Origin: Bradyrhizobium glycinis
GTDB lineage: Bacteria > Pseudomonadota > Alphaproteobacteria > Rhizobiales > Xanthobacteraceae
Direction: 5' to 3'
NCBI RefSeq assembly: GCF_016031655.1
Contig: NZ_JACCHQ010000031.1
Coordinates: 20,268 to 84,267, forward strand
DNA length: 64,000 bases
The translations under genes and the position numbers were made by a program. Every line of letters begins with the position of its first letter. Position 1 is the stretch's first letter. Positions 50,476 to 59,443 of this stretch are shown here, one piece after another. Under the pieces are notes generated by a model, which saw nothing but the letters and a program-made list of their open reading frames with translations, searched no databases and had not been told where the DNA came from.

Positions 50476-51354
50476 ATGGAGCTGTTCACCAACCAGGTCC
50501 TGGCCGGCATCGCCACGGGCGCGATCTACGCCTGCATGGCGCTCGCCGTGGTCATGATCTACCAGGCCATCGACCATCTCAACTTCGCGCAAGGCGAGAT
50601 GGCGATGTTCTCGACCTTCATCTCGTGGCAGCTGATGCAGTGGGGTGTGTCCTATTGGGCCGCCTTCCTGATCACGCTGGCATTTTCCTTCGTTGCCGGC
50701 ATCGCGATCGAGCGCATCCTGTTCAAGCCGCTTGCGAAAGCGCCGGTGCTGACCAACGTCGCCGGCTTCATCGCGCTGTTTGCGATCATCAACTCGTCGG
50801 CCGGCCTGATCTGGGACTTCACCATCAAGCAATATCCGACGCCGTTCGGCTCCGCACCGTTCCTGGGCAGCCAGCTGATCTCGACCCACCAGGCCGGCAT
50901 GATCGGCGTCACCGTGCTGCTGCTGCTCGGGCTCTATTTCTTCTTCCAGTACACCCGCATCGGTCTCGCCATGCGCGCCGCGGCGTCGGTGCCGGAATCG
51001 GCCCGCCTCGTCGGCATCAACACCAGCTGGATGATCGCGCTCGGCTGGGGCATGGCAACCGCGATCGGCTCGATCGCCGGCATGCTGATCGCCCCCGTCG
51101 TGTTCCTCGAGCCCAACATGATGGGCGGCGTGCTGATCTACGGCTTCGCCGCGGCGGTGCTCGGCGGGCTGTCGAGCCCGTTCGGCGCCGTGGTCGGCGG
51201 CTTCCTGGTCGGCATCTTCGAGAATCTCGCCGGCACCTACATCCCGGGCGTCGGCAACGAGCTGAAGCTCCCGATCGCGCTCGCGCTGATCATCTCCGTC
51301 CTGGTCGTCAAACCCGCTGGCCTGTTCGGCCGGCACATCGTCAAGCGAGTTTGA
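50476..51354 (+). CDS. livH: Liv-type ABC transporter permease (LivH)
   Basis: This 292-residue polytopic protein has about eight membrane helices and the LivH opening GIATGAIYACMALAVVMIYQAIDHLNFAQGE in part. The segment MAFAAAVLGGLSSPFGAVVG-like GFAAAVLGGLSSPFGAVV near 220 is conserved in the family. GGGA precedes the ATG. It forms the channel with the LivM protein encoded 2 bp downstream. Confidence 0.92.
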   Translation: MELFTNQVLAGIATGAIYACMALAVVMIYQAIDHLNFAQGEMAMFSTFISWQLMQWGVSYWAAFLITLAFSFVAGIAIERILFKPLAKAPVLTNVAGFIALFAIINSSAGLIWDFTIKQYPTPFGSAPFLGSQLISTHQAGMIGVTVLLLLGLYFFFQYTRIGLAMRAAASVPESARLVGINTSWMIALGWGMATAIGSIAGMLIAPVVFLEPNMMGGVLIYGFAAAVLGGLSSPFGAVVGGFLVGIFENLAGTYIPGVGNELKLPIALALIISVLVVKPAGLFGRHIVKRV

Positions 51355-51356
51355 TC

Positions 51357-52376
51357 ATGAGCGCTGCAGAAGAAGTCGTCGCCGAAGGCCACGAGGCGGT
51401 CGAGGCGGTTCCGAAGCGGGCCATGACGCTGGGCACCGGCACCTCGCTGGTGGTGCTGGCGGCGCTGTTGATCGTGCCGATGTTCGTCAAGAACTTCATC
51501 ATCTTCCAGATGACGATGCTCCTGATCTACGGGCTCGCGGTGCTGGCGCTGAACATCCTGACCGGCGGAAGCGGCCAGTTCTCGCTGGGCCAGAGCGCGT
51601 TCTACGCGGTCGGCGCCTATGTGTCTGCGGTGCTGATGGAGCATGCCAATATCAACTACGCGCTGACCATTCCGATTTCCGCCGCGGTCTGCTTCGCGTT
51701 CGGTTATTTGTTCGGCAAGCCGGCGCTGCGGCTGTCCGGCGTCTATCTCGCGCTCGCGACCTTTGCGCTCGCGACCGCGATGCCGCAGCTGCTCAAGCTG
51801 AACTTCCTCGAGCACTGGACCGGCGGCGTACAGGGCCTCGTCGTCACCAAGCCGGACGCGCCGTTCGGCCTGCCGATGTCGCAGGACATGTGGCTCTACT
51901 ACTTTACGCTCATCGTGACGGTCGCCATCTACATCTTCTCGGTGAACCTGCTGCGCTCCCGCTCCGGCCGCGCCTTCATGGCGATCCGCGACAACGAGAT
52001 CGCGGCCTCCTCGATGGGCGTCAACGTCGCGCTGTACAAGACGCTCGCGTTCGGCGTGTCCGCCGGCATCACCGGCGTTGCCGGCTCGCTCGGCGCCATC
52101 GCGGTGCAGTTCGTCGCGCCCGACAGCTACACCATCACGCTCGCGATTTCGCTGTTCCTCGGCATGGTCGTCGGCGGCGTCGGCTGGCTGCCCGGCTCGT
52201 TCGTCGGTGCGGCCTTCATCATCTTCGTGCCGAACATGGCGGAGAGCATCTCCAAGGGCCTCTCCGGCGCGGTGTTCGGCGTGCTGCTGTTCCTCGTCAT
52301 CTACCTCGTGCCGCATGGCGCAAGGCAGGTCGCGATCCTGGGCCAGCAACTCGTCGGCAAGCTCAGGAAGAACTGA
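51357..52376 (+). CDS. livM: Liv-type ABC transporter permease (LivM)
   Basis: This 339-residue polytopic protein has an extra 20-residue Glu/Ala-rich cytoplasmic N-terminus before its first helix (LVVLAALLIVPMFV). The conserved LivM segments are LTGGSGQFSLGQSAFYAVGAY and AIRDNEIAASSMGVN. No terminator separates it from the first binding-protein gene, 30 bp on, so that gene is probably made with the permease. Confidence 0.92.
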   Translation: MSAAEEVVAEGHEAVEAVPKRAMTLGTGTSLVVLAALLIVPMFVKNFIIFQMTMLLIYGLAVLALNILTGGSGQFSLGQSAFYAVGAYVSAVLMEHANINYALTIPISAAVCFAFGYLFGKPALRLSGVYLALATFALATAMPQLLKLNFLEHWTGGVQGLVVTKPDAPFGLPMSQDMWLYYFTLIVTVAIYIFSVNLLRSRSGRAFMAIRDNEIAASSMGVNVALYKTLAFGVSAGITGVAGSLGAIAVQFVAPDSYTITLAISLFLGMVVGGVGWLPGSFVGAAFIIFVPNMAESISKGLSGAVFGVLLFLVIYLVPHGARQVAILGQQLVGKLRKN

Positions 52377-52406
52377 AGACCCGTTGAATTAACCAAGGAG
52401 ATCGAA

Positions 52407-53642
52407 TTGTATTTTGGAAGAACACTGCGAGCCGCCGCGCTGGTCGCGGCAACGGCGGCCATCACTCTCACCTCCGGCGCTGCACTCGCCCAAAAGAAAT
52501 ACGACACCGGCGCGTCCGATACCGAGATCAAGATCGGCAACATCATGCCGTACAGCGGTCCGGCGTCGGCCTATGGCATCATCGGCAAGACCGAAGAAGC
52601 CTATTTCAAGATGATCAACGACAAGGGCGGCATCAACGGCCGCAAGATCAACTTCGTCACCTATGACGACGGCTATTCGCCGCCGAAGGCCGTCGAGCAG
52701 GTTCGCAAGCTGGTCGAGAGCGACGAGGTGCTGCTCGTTTTCAATCCGCTCGGCACGCCCTCGAACAGTGCGATCCAGAAGTATCTGAACTCCAAGAAGA
52801 TCCCGCAGCTATTCGTCGCGACCGGCGCCACCAAGTGGAACGACCCGAAGAACTTCCCCTGGACCATGGGCTGGCAGCCCTCCTACCAGAGCGAAGCGCA
52901 GATCTACGCGAAATGGCTGATGAAGGAGAAGCCGGACGCCAAGATCGCGATCCTCTATCAGAACGACGATTTCGGCAAAGATTACCTCAAGGGCACCAAG
53001 GACGGCCTCGGCGCCAAGGCCTCCTCCATGATCATCATGGAGGAGAGCTATGAGGTCTCCGAGCCGTCGATCGACGGCCACATCGTCAAGATCAAGGCGG
53101 CCAATCCCGACGTGCTCCTGATCTACACCACGCCGAAGTTCGCGGCCCAGACCATCAAGAAGACCGCCGAGCTCAACTGGAAGCCGCTCCAGATCCTCAC
53201 CAACGTGTCGATCTCGGTCGGCAGCGTGATGAAGCCGGCCGGCTTCGAGAACGCGCAGGGCGTGCTGTCGGCGGCCTATGCCAAGGACTCCACGGATCCG
53301 CAATGGGCCAACGACCCCGGCATGAAGAAGTGGAACGAGTTCGTCGACAAGTACATGCCGGGTGCCGACAAGTCGGACACCAGCATGGTCTATGGCTATG
53401 GCGCCGCCTCGACGCTCGCCAAGGTGCTGGAGATGTGCGGTGACGATCTCACCCGCGCCAACATCATGAAGCAGGCCGCCTCGTTGAAGGACTTCGCGCC
53501 GGATACGCTGCTGCCCGGCGTCAAGATCAACACCGGCGCCACCGACTTCGCTCCGATCGCGCAGCTCCAGATGATGCGCTTCAAGGGCGAGAAGTGGGAA
53601 CTGTTCGGCGAGATCATCAGCGGTGACGTCGCCTCCGAGTGA
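52407..53642 (+). CDS. Liv-type periplasmic binding protein, array member 1
   Basis: This 411-residue type I binding protein has a signal peptide ending ALA at residue 28, then QKKYDTGASDTEIKIGNIMP. Ligand-site segments are FNPLGTPSN (112-120) and ATGATKW (138-144). It starts with TTG, with AAGGAG at 52395-52400; the other three paralogs use ATG. It is the only member without its own terminator upstream, so it travels with livGFHM. Its ligand is not known; branched-chain amino acids are the family default, while the pim context suggests acids. Confidence 0.9.
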   Translation: MYFGRTLRAAALVAATAAITLTSGAALAQKKYDTGASDTEIKIGNIMPYSGPASAYGIIGKTEEAYFKMINDKGGINGRKINFVTYDDGYSPPKAVEQVRKLVESDEVLLVFNPLGTPSNSAIQKYLNSKKIPQLFVATGATKWNDPKNFPWTMGWQPSYQSEAQIYAKWLMKEKPDAKIAILYQNDDFGKDYLKGTKDGLGAKASSMIIMEESYEVSEPSIDGHIVKIKAANPDVLLIYTTPKFAAQTIKKTAELNWKPLQILTNVSISVGSVMKPAGFENAQGVLSAAYAKDSTDPQWANDPGMKKWNEFVDKYMPGADKSDTSMVYGYGAASTLAKVLEMCGDDLTRANIMKQAASLKDFAPDTLLPGVKINTGATDFAPIAQLQMMRFKGEKWELFGEIISGDVASE

Positions 53643-53669
53643 GGGGTGACGCGATAATCGAGGACGAGG

Positions 53670-53699
53670 AGCCCCCGCGGACAGCCGCGGGGGCTTTTT
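53670..53699 (+). terminator. intrinsic terminator after array member 1
   Basis: AGCCCCCGCGG pairs with CCGCGGGGGCT around an ACAG loop, then a T-run. TTGACG starts two bases after it. Confidence 0.92.
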
Positions 53700-53700
53700 G

Positions 53701-53728
53701 TTGACGACGGGCGTCAATCTTGTTCAAT
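53701..53728 (+). promoter_or_regulatory. candidate promoter of array member 2
   Basis: TTGACG (53701-53706) and TTCAAT (53723-53728) are 16 bp apart. TTGACG also pairs with CGTCAA at 53712-53717 as a small palindrome. Confidence 0.35.
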
Positions 53729-53758
53729 GCGATCGATCCATCCCGGGGCAGGAGAACA

Positions 53759-54985
53759 ATGGCTGCCGTTCGTTCCCAGGTTGCGCCGCTCTGGGCCGCG
53801 CTCGTCTTGTGCACTGCAATGAGCAGCGAAGCGCTGGCGCAGAAGAAATACGACAGCGGCGCTTCCGATACCGAGATCAAGATCGGTAACATCATGCCTT
53901 ATAGCGGTCCGGCCTCCGCCTATGCCGCGATCGGCAAGACCGAGGAAGCCTATTTCAACAAGGTCAACGCCGAGGGCGGCATCAACGGCCGCAAGATCAA
54001 ATTCATTTCCTATGACGACGGCTATTCGCCGCCGAAGACGGTGGAACAGGCGCGCAAGCTGGTCGAGAGCGACAACGTGCTGCTGATCTTCGGCTCGCTC
54101 GGCACCTCCACCAACAGCGCCATCCGCAAGTACATGAACGAGAAGAAGGTGCCGCAATTGTTCGTGGCGAGCGGCGCCTCGAAATGGAACGACCCCAAGC
54201 AATATCCCTGGACCATGGGCTGGCAGCCAAGCTACGCCAGCGAGGCCCGCATCTACGCCAAATACATCATGAAGGAGAAGCCGGACGCGAAAATCGGCGT
54301 GCTCTACCAGAACGACGATTTCGGCAAGGACTATCTGAAGGGGCTGAAAGAGGGCCTTGGGCCCAAGATCTCGATGATCGTGCTGGAAGAAGCCTACGAC
54401 AGCTCCGAGCCGACGATCGACGAGCGCGTCGTCAAGTTGAAAGCCTCCGGCGCCGACGTCTTCATCAGCATCACCAGCCAGAAATTCGCCGCGCAGGGGA
54501 TCAAGAAGGCGGCGGAGATCAACTGGCATCCGATGCAGATCATCTCCAACGTCTCGGCTTCGGTCAGCGGGGTGCTGGAGCCGGCGGGCATCGAGATCTC
54601 GCAAGGCATCCTGTCGGCGACCTACACCAAGGACGGCTCCGATCCGCAGTGGAATGCCGACGACGGCATGAAGACATTCTACAATTTCCTCACGCAATAC
54701 CAGCCCAAGGCCAATAAGCTCGATGCCGGCGTCGTGTTCGGCTATGCCGCCGCACAGACTATGGTGAAGGTGCTGCAGATGTGCGGCGACGATCTCACCC
54801 GCGAGAACGTCATGAAGCAGGCCGCCAGCCTGAAGGACTTCGAACCCGACACGCTGCTGCCCGGCATCAAGATCAACACCGCGCCCGATAATTTCGCCCC
54901 GATCGAGCAGCTCCAGATGATGCGCTTCAAGGGCAAGAGATGGGAGCTGTTCGGCGACATCATCTCGAGCGAGATGAGCCACTGA
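53759..54985 (+). CDS. Liv-type periplasmic binding protein, array member 2 (most divergent)
   Basis: This 408-residue paralog has a signal peptide ending ALA at residue 27. Its likely ligand-site segment is FGSLGTSTN (111-119) where the others have FN(P/S)LGTP(S/P)N, and it has ASGASKW where the others have ATGATKW. It is also one residue shorter in the GLGPKIS region. These changes make it the best candidate for a different ligand. The ATG at 53759 with GGAG upstream is preferred over an upstream start in the promoter region. Confidence 0.9.
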   Translation: MAAVRSQVAPLWAALVLCTAMSSEALAQKKYDSGASDTEIKIGNIMPYSGPASAYAAIGKTEEAYFNKVNAEGGINGRKIKFISYDDGYSPPKTVEQARKLVESDNVLLIFGSLGTSTNSAIRKYMNEKKVPQLFVASGASKWNDPKQYPWTMGWQPSYASEARIYAKYIMKEKPDAKIGVLYQNDDFGKDYLKGLKEGLGPKISMIVLEEAYDSSEPTIDERVVKLKASGADVFISITSQKFAAQGIKKAAEINWHPMQIISNVSASVSGVLEPAGIEISQGILSATYTKDGSDPQWNADDGMKTFYNFLTQYQPKANKLDAGVVFGYAAAQTMVKVLQMCGDDLTRENVMKQAASLKDFEPDTLLPGIKINTAPDNFAPIEQLQMMRFKGKRWELFGDIISSEMSH

Positions 54986-55099
54986 GCGACGCAATTCAAG
55001 ATAGCGGCTTCTTCGCAGAGCAATTCCAGGGGTGAGTTTGCCGCGCAAAAAATCTCACGCGCCGGAATATTTACTATCCGAACAGATTGCCGCCGCGCG

Positions 55100-55122
55100 A
55101 CGCCCGTACGGGCGTTCTTCTT
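55100..55122 (+). terminator. intrinsic terminator after array member 2
   Basis: ACGCCCGTACGGGCGT is a perfect palindrome followed by TCTTCTT. Weaker than the other three, with a short loop. Confidence 0.6.
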
Positions 55123-55149
55123 GCTGACGGCCGTGGATAGGTATTGAAT
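55121..55149 (+). promoter_or_regulatory. candidate promoter of array member 3
   Basis: TTGCTG (55121-55126) and TTGAAT (55144-55149) are 17 bp apart. The -35 element begins within the terminator's T-rich tract. TATTGAATGCG is shared with the member 4 promoter. Confidence 0.4.
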
Positions 55150-55225
55150 GCGCGACCGAGCGACCCGCAACGATCGCTCCCAACAAGAACAATCGACACA
55201 TTCAATCCTGTCCAGGGAGATCAAA

Positions 55226-56455
55226 ATGCCTGCAATGCATGTGCGATTGGGGGCCCTTTCGGCTGCCCTCGTGCTGGCTACCACCCTTTCCACGGCAGCG
55301 TCCGCGCAGAAGAAATACGACACCGGCGCATCCGACACCGAAATCAAGATCGGCAACATCATGCCCTATAGCGGACCGGCCTCCGCCTACGGCGTGATCG
55401 GCAAGACCGAAGAGGCCTATTTCCGCAAGATCAATGCGGAAGGCGGCATCAACGGCCGCAAGATCAACTTCATCACCTATGACGACGCCTATTCCCCGCC
55501 GAAGACCGTGGAGCAGGCGCGCAAGCTGGTCGAGAGCGACGAGGTGCTGCTGATCTTCAATTCGCTCGGCACGCCGCCGAACTCGGCGATCCAGAAATAC
55601 ATGAACCAGAAGAAGGTGCCGCAGCTGTTCGTCGCCACCGGCGCGACGAAGTGGAACGATCCGCAGAACTTCCCGTGGACGATGGGCTGGCAGCCCAACT
55701 ACCAGAGCGAGTCGATCATCTACGCCAAGTACATCCTGAAGAACAATCCGAACGCCAAGATCGCCGTGCTCTACCAGAACGACGATTACGGCAAGGACTA
55801 TCTGAAGGGTTTCAAGGACGGCCTGGGCGCGAAGGCCGCCTCGATGATCGTCATCGAGGACAGCTACGAAGTCTCCGAGCCGACCATCGACTCCCACATC
55901 GTCAAGATGAAGGCGACCAACGCCGACGTTTTCTTCAACATCACCACACCGAAATTTGCGGCGCAGGCGATCAAGAAGAACGCGGAGATCGGCTGGAAGC
56001 CGCTGCACTTCCTCAACAACGTCTCGGCCTCGATCGGCAGCGTGATCAAGCCGGCCGGCTTCGAGAACGCGCAGGACATCATCTCGTCGCAGTATTTCAA
56101 GGACCCGACCGACGCACAATGGAAGGACGACAAGGCGATGATCGCCTGGAACGAGTTCCTGGATAAGTACTATCCGGAAGCGAACCGCACCGACGCTTCG
56201 GTGATGTACGGCTATATCGTGAGCCAGGGTCTCGTTCACGTGCTCAAGGCCTGCGGCGACAATCTGACCCGCGAAAACATCATGAAGCAGGCCGCCAACA
56301 TCAAGGACTTCGAGCCGGCGGGTCTGTTGCCGGGCATCAAGGTCAACACCTCGGCCACCGATTTCGCGCCGCTCTCGCAGCTGCAACTGATCCGCTTCAA
56401 GGGCGAGCATTGGGAGCGATTCGGCGACGTCTTGAGCGGCGACGTCGGCGGCTGA
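55226..56455 (+). CDS. Liv-type periplasmic binding protein, array member 3
   Basis: This 409-residue paralog has a signal peptide ending ASA, then QKKYDTGASDTEIKIGNIMP. It shares FNSLGTPPN and ATGATKWND with member 4. The ATG at 55226 follows GGGAGA; an in-frame ATG 78 bases upstream would add 26 charged residues before the signal peptide. It has its own promoter-like pair and terminator, so it can be expressed apart from the permease operon. Confidence 0.9.
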   Translation: MPAMHVRLGALSAALVLATTLSTAASAQKKYDTGASDTEIKIGNIMPYSGPASAYGVIGKTEEAYFRKINAEGGINGRKINFITYDDAYSPPKTVEQARKLVESDEVLLIFNSLGTPPNSAIQKYMNQKKVPQLFVATGATKWNDPQNFPWTMGWQPNYQSESIIYAKYILKNNPNAKIAVLYQNDDYGKDYLKGFKDGLGAKAASMIVIEDSYEVSEPTIDSHIVKMKATNADVFFNITTPKFAAQAIKKNAEIGWKPLHFLNNVSASIGSVIKPAGFENAQDIISSQYFKDPTDAQWKDDKAMIAWNEFLDKYYPEANRTDASVMYGYIVSQGLVHVLKACGDNLTRENIMKQAANIKDFEPAGLLPGIKVNTSATDFAPLSQLQLIRFKGEHWERFGDVLSGDVGG

Positions 56456-56502
56456 CCATTAACCAGTCGCTAAAGACGTAAGTCCCGACCGACTAAAGAA
56501 GC

Positions 56503-56533
56503 AGCCCCTGCGGCCCTGCCGCAGGGGCTTTTC
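56503..56533 (+). terminator. intrinsic terminator after array member 3
   Basis: AGCCCCTGCGG pairs with CCGCAGGGGCT around CCCTG, then TTTTCC. Confidence 0.9.
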
Positions 56534-56534
56534 C

Positions 56535-56563
56535 TTGAAGCTTTCGGGCAAATCGTATTGAAT
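56535..56563 (+). promoter_or_regulatory. candidate promoter of array member 4
   Basis: TTGAAG (56535-56540) and TTGAAT (56558-56563) are 17 bp apart, directly after the terminator tract. Same spacing and same TATTGAAT block as for member 3. Confidence 0.4.
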
Positions 56564-56636
56564 TGCGCTCGCGTCGCCAAAAACAATCAAGTCAAGAAAA
56601 GGGACGCGCAAACCAAGAAAAAACAGGGAGATTGGA

Positions 56637-57866
56637 ATGCCTGCTGTCAACGGCAAGCTTGCGGCCGCTTCATTGGCGCTCGCGCTCATCGCGGCCTCGG
56701 CCTCAACCGCAACGGCCCAGAAGAAATATGATACCGGCGCGACCGACACCGAGATCAAGATCGGCAACATCATGCCCTACAGCGGACCGGCCTCCGCCTA
56801 CGGCATCATCGGTCGCACCGAAGCCGCCTATTTCAAGAAGATCAACGAAGAAGGCGGTATCAACGGCCGCAAGATCAATTTCGTTTCCTACGACGACGCC
56901 TACTCGCCGCCGAAGACGGTGGAGCAGGCGCGCAAGCTGGTCGAAAGCGACGAGGTGCTGCTCGTCTTCAACTCGCTCGGCACGCCGCCGAACTCCGCGA
57001 TTCAGAAATACATGAACTCGAAGAAGGTGCCGCAGCTGTTCGTCGCCACCGGCGCCACCAAGTGGAACGATCCGCAGAACTTCCCGTGGACCATGGGCTG
57101 GCAGCCCAACTACCAGAGCGAGACGCAGATCTACGCGAAATACATCCTCAAGGCCATGCCGAACGCCAAGATCGGCGTCCTCTACCAGAACGACGATTAC
57201 GGCAAGGATTACTTGAAGGGCCTCAAGGACGGCTTGGGGGCCAAGGCCGCGAGCATGATCGTGCTGGAGGAAAGCTACGAGACTTCGGAGCCGACCATCG
57301 ACAACCACATCGTCAAGCTGAAAGCCACCGGCGCCGACGTCTTCATCAACATCACCACGCCGAAGTTCGCGGCGCAGGCGATCAAGAAGATCTCCGAGAT
57401 CGGCTGGAAGCCGACCCACTTCCTCAACAACGTCTCGGCCTCGGTCGGCAGCGTGATCAAGCCCGCCGGGTTCGAGAATTCGCAGGACATCATCTCGGCC
57501 GCCTATTTGAAGGATGTCTCCGATCCGCAGTGGAAGGACGATCCCGGCATGAAGGCGTTCCTCGACTTCATGACGAAGTACTTCCCCGAGGGCGACAAGC
57601 TCGACGGCGGCACCATCGTCGGCTACGGCGTCGCGCAGACGCTGGTCGAAGTGCTGAAAAAGTGCGGTGACAATCTCACGCGCGAGAACGTCATGAAGCA
57701 GGCGGCGAGCCTGAAGGACTTCCGCACCGAAGTGCTGCTGCCCGGCATCAAGATCAATACCGGGCCGAACGACTTCGCGCCGATCAGCTCGCTGCAGCTG
57801 ATGAAGTTCAAGGGCGACAAGTGGGATCTCTTCGGCGAGGTGATCAGCGCCGACGCCGGCGGCTAG
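56637..57866 (+). CDS. Liv-type periplasmic binding protein, array member 4
   Basis: This 409-residue paralog has a signal peptide ending TATA, then QKKYDTGATDTEIKIGNIMP. It is closest to member 3 through most of its length, including the FNSLGTPPN pocket segment, which suggests the most recent duplication. GGGAGA precedes the ATG. The C-terminal part (LKDFRTEVLLPGIKINTGPN) differs from the others. A strong terminator ends the array. Confidence 0.9.
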   Translation: MPAVNGKLAAASLALALIAASASTATAQKKYDTGATDTEIKIGNIMPYSGPASAYGIIGRTEAAYFKKINEEGGINGRKINFVSYDDAYSPPKTVEQARKLVESDEVLLVFNSLGTPPNSAIQKYMNSKKVPQLFVATGATKWNDPQNFPWTMGWQPNYQSETQIYAKYILKAMPNAKIGVLYQNDDYGKDYLKGLKDGLGAKAASMIVLEESYETSEPTIDNHIVKLKATGADVFINITTPKFAAQAIKKISEIGWKPTHFLNNVSASVGSVIKPAGFENSQDIISAAYLKDVSDPQWKDDPGMKAFLDFMTKYFPEGDKLDGGTIVGYGVAQTLVEVLKKCGDNLTRENVMKQAASLKDFRTEVLLPGIKINTGPNDFAPISSLQLMKFKGDKWDLFGEVISADAGG

Positions 57867-57889
57867 AAACTGCAAAGCGCGGACGACGG

Positions 57890-57923
57890 GCCCCCTGCGC
57901 AGATCGCGCAGGGGGCTTTGGCT
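57890..57923 (+). terminator. intrinsic terminator after array member 4
   Basis: GCCCCCTGCGC pairs with GCGCAGGGGGC around AGATC, then TTTGGCTT. No -35-like hexamer follows, unlike at the internal junctions. Confidence 0.85.
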
Positions 57924-58055
57924 TATGCGGCAATTGCGATCACGCGATTGCACAATCGAATGACGGCGAAGGCGCTTACGCTTTGGCACACGATGCGGTA
58001 GGCAGATGGCGGCGACCGCGTCGCCGCCAGTCCAGTCTGCGCAAGGCCATTGTCC

Positions 58056-59339
58056 ATGACCGACCGACGTTCCCTGCTCCGCGCGCTCTACGACGCCGCC
58101 GTTGCCGCCGCCCATCCCGACGTGGTGCTGGCCCCTCACCTGCGGCCTGCGCCCAGGGGGCGCGTGATCTGCCTCGCCGCCGGCAAGGGCGCCGGCGCGA
58201 TGGCGGCGGCCGCGGAGCGGCATTATCTCGACGCGCTGGGATTGGCGCCGGAGCGCCTCGTCGGCATCGCCACCACGCGCCACGGCTACGGCGTGCCGAC
58301 GCGCCGCATTCGCGTGGTCGAGGCCGGTCATCCCGTGCCTGACGAAGCCGGCCTGAAGGGCGCGGCCGACACCCTCGCGCTCGCGGGCGAGGCCGGGCCG
58401 GACGATCTCCTGCTGGTGCTGCTCACCGGCGGCGGCTCGGCCAACTGGATCGCGCCGGTGGACGGCATCAGCTTCGCGCAGAAGCAGGCGGTCAACAAGG
58501 CGCTGCTGCGCTCGGGCGCGCCGATCGGCGAGATGAACGTCGTACGCAAGCACCTGTCGCGGATCAAGGGCGGCCGTCTCGCCCGCGCCGGCAGGAACGC
58601 CGCGGAAGTCGTGACGCTCGCGATCTCCGACGTGCCGCATGACGATCCTTCCGCGATCGCCTCCGGTCCTACCGTGCCGGATCCGACCACGCTGGCCGAT
58701 GCGCGCGCGATCGTGGCGAAATACCGGCTCGACATCGACGATGCGGTGCGCCGCGCGCTCGACGATCCCAACAACGAGAGCTGCAAGCCGGGTGACGCCG
58801 CCTTTGCACGCGCGCATTTCGAGCTGATCGCGCGGCCCAAGCAGTCGCTGGACGCCGCGGTCAAGCTCGCGCGCGAGTCCGGTTATGAGACCATCGATCT
58901 CGGCGCCGATCTCGAAGGCGAGGCGCGCGAGGTCGCCGCCAATCATGCCAAGCTGGCGCTTCAGGCGCGTAAGCAAGGCAAGCGCGTTGCGATCCTGTCC
59001 GGCGGCGAGCTCACGGTCACCGTGCGCGGCAACGGGCGCGGCGGACCGAACCAGGAATACGCACTGGCGCTGGCCTCGCTGTTGAAGGATACGGCGGGCA
59101 TCTCGGCGCTGGCCGGCGACACCGACGGCGCCGACGGCGGCGCCGGCCACCCAACCGACCCCGCCGGCGCGCTAATCGATGCGGCGACCTTTACGAAGAT
59201 GAAGGCGCTGGCACTCGAGCCGCAGGCGTACCTGGACAACAACGACGCGACCACGTTCTTCGAGGCGACGGGCGACTTGCTGCAGACAGGCCCGACGCTG
59301 ACCAACGTGAACGATATCAGGGTGATTTTGGTGGATTGA
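58056..59339 (+). CDS. glycerate 2-kinase type protein (DUF4147/MOFRL)
   Basis: This 427-residue cytosolic protein has the N-terminal DUF4147 domain (AAGKGAGAMAAAAERHYLDA; LTGGGSANWIAPV) and a C-terminal MOFRL domain (LSGGELTVTVRGNGRGGPNQ). Members phosphorylate glycerate or, under the older name TtuD, were called hydroxypyruvate reductases. The ATG at 58056 is preferred over a TTG two codons before. Its own terminator-separated position gives no clear link to the transporters on either side. Confidence 0.88.
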   Translation: MTDRRSLLRALYDAAVAAAHPDVVLAPHLRPAPRGRVICLAAGKGAGAMAAAAERHYLDALGLAPERLVGIATTRHGYGVPTRRIRVVEAGHPVPDEAGLKGAADTLALAGEAGPDDLLLVLLTGGGSANWIAPVDGISFAQKQAVNKALLRSGAPIGEMNVVRKHLSRIKGGRLARAGRNAAEVVTLAISDVPHDDPSAIASGPTVPDPTTLADARAIVAKYRLDIDDAVRRALDDPNNESCKPGDAAFARAHFELIARPKQSLDAAVKLARESGYETIDLGADLEGEAREVAANHAKLALQARKQGKRVAILSGGELTVTVRGNGRGGPNQEYALALASLLKDTAGISALAGDTDGADGGAGHPTDPAGALIDAATFTKMKALALEPQAYLDNNDATTFFEATGDLLQTGPTLTNVNDIRVILVD

Positions 59340-59357
59340 GAGGGGGCGTCTCTCCTC

Positions 59358-59435
59358 GTCATTCCGGGCACGCGCAAGCGTGAACCCGGAATCTCGAGAT
59401 TCCGGGTTCGACGCTTCGCATCGCCCCGGAATGAC
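59358..59435. repeat. palindromic intergenic repeat, family D copy 3
   Basis: GTCATTCCGGGCACG at the left, CCCCGGAATGAC at the right and GAACCCGGAATCTCGAGATT in the centre, as in the 45692 copy. It lies between convergent genes. Confidence 0.85.
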
Positions 59436-59443
59436 GGGATCGC

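Noticed and set aside
53720..53758. Upstream in-frame start for array member 2, adding 13 residues
   Set aside because: It overlaps the likely promoter and has no ribosome site, while GGAG precedes the ATG at 53759 and a normal signal peptide follows it.
56703..59150. 815-codon open frame on the minus strand
   Set aside because: Covers array member 4 and the glycerate-kinase gene in antisense, including an internal terminator; no domain pattern.
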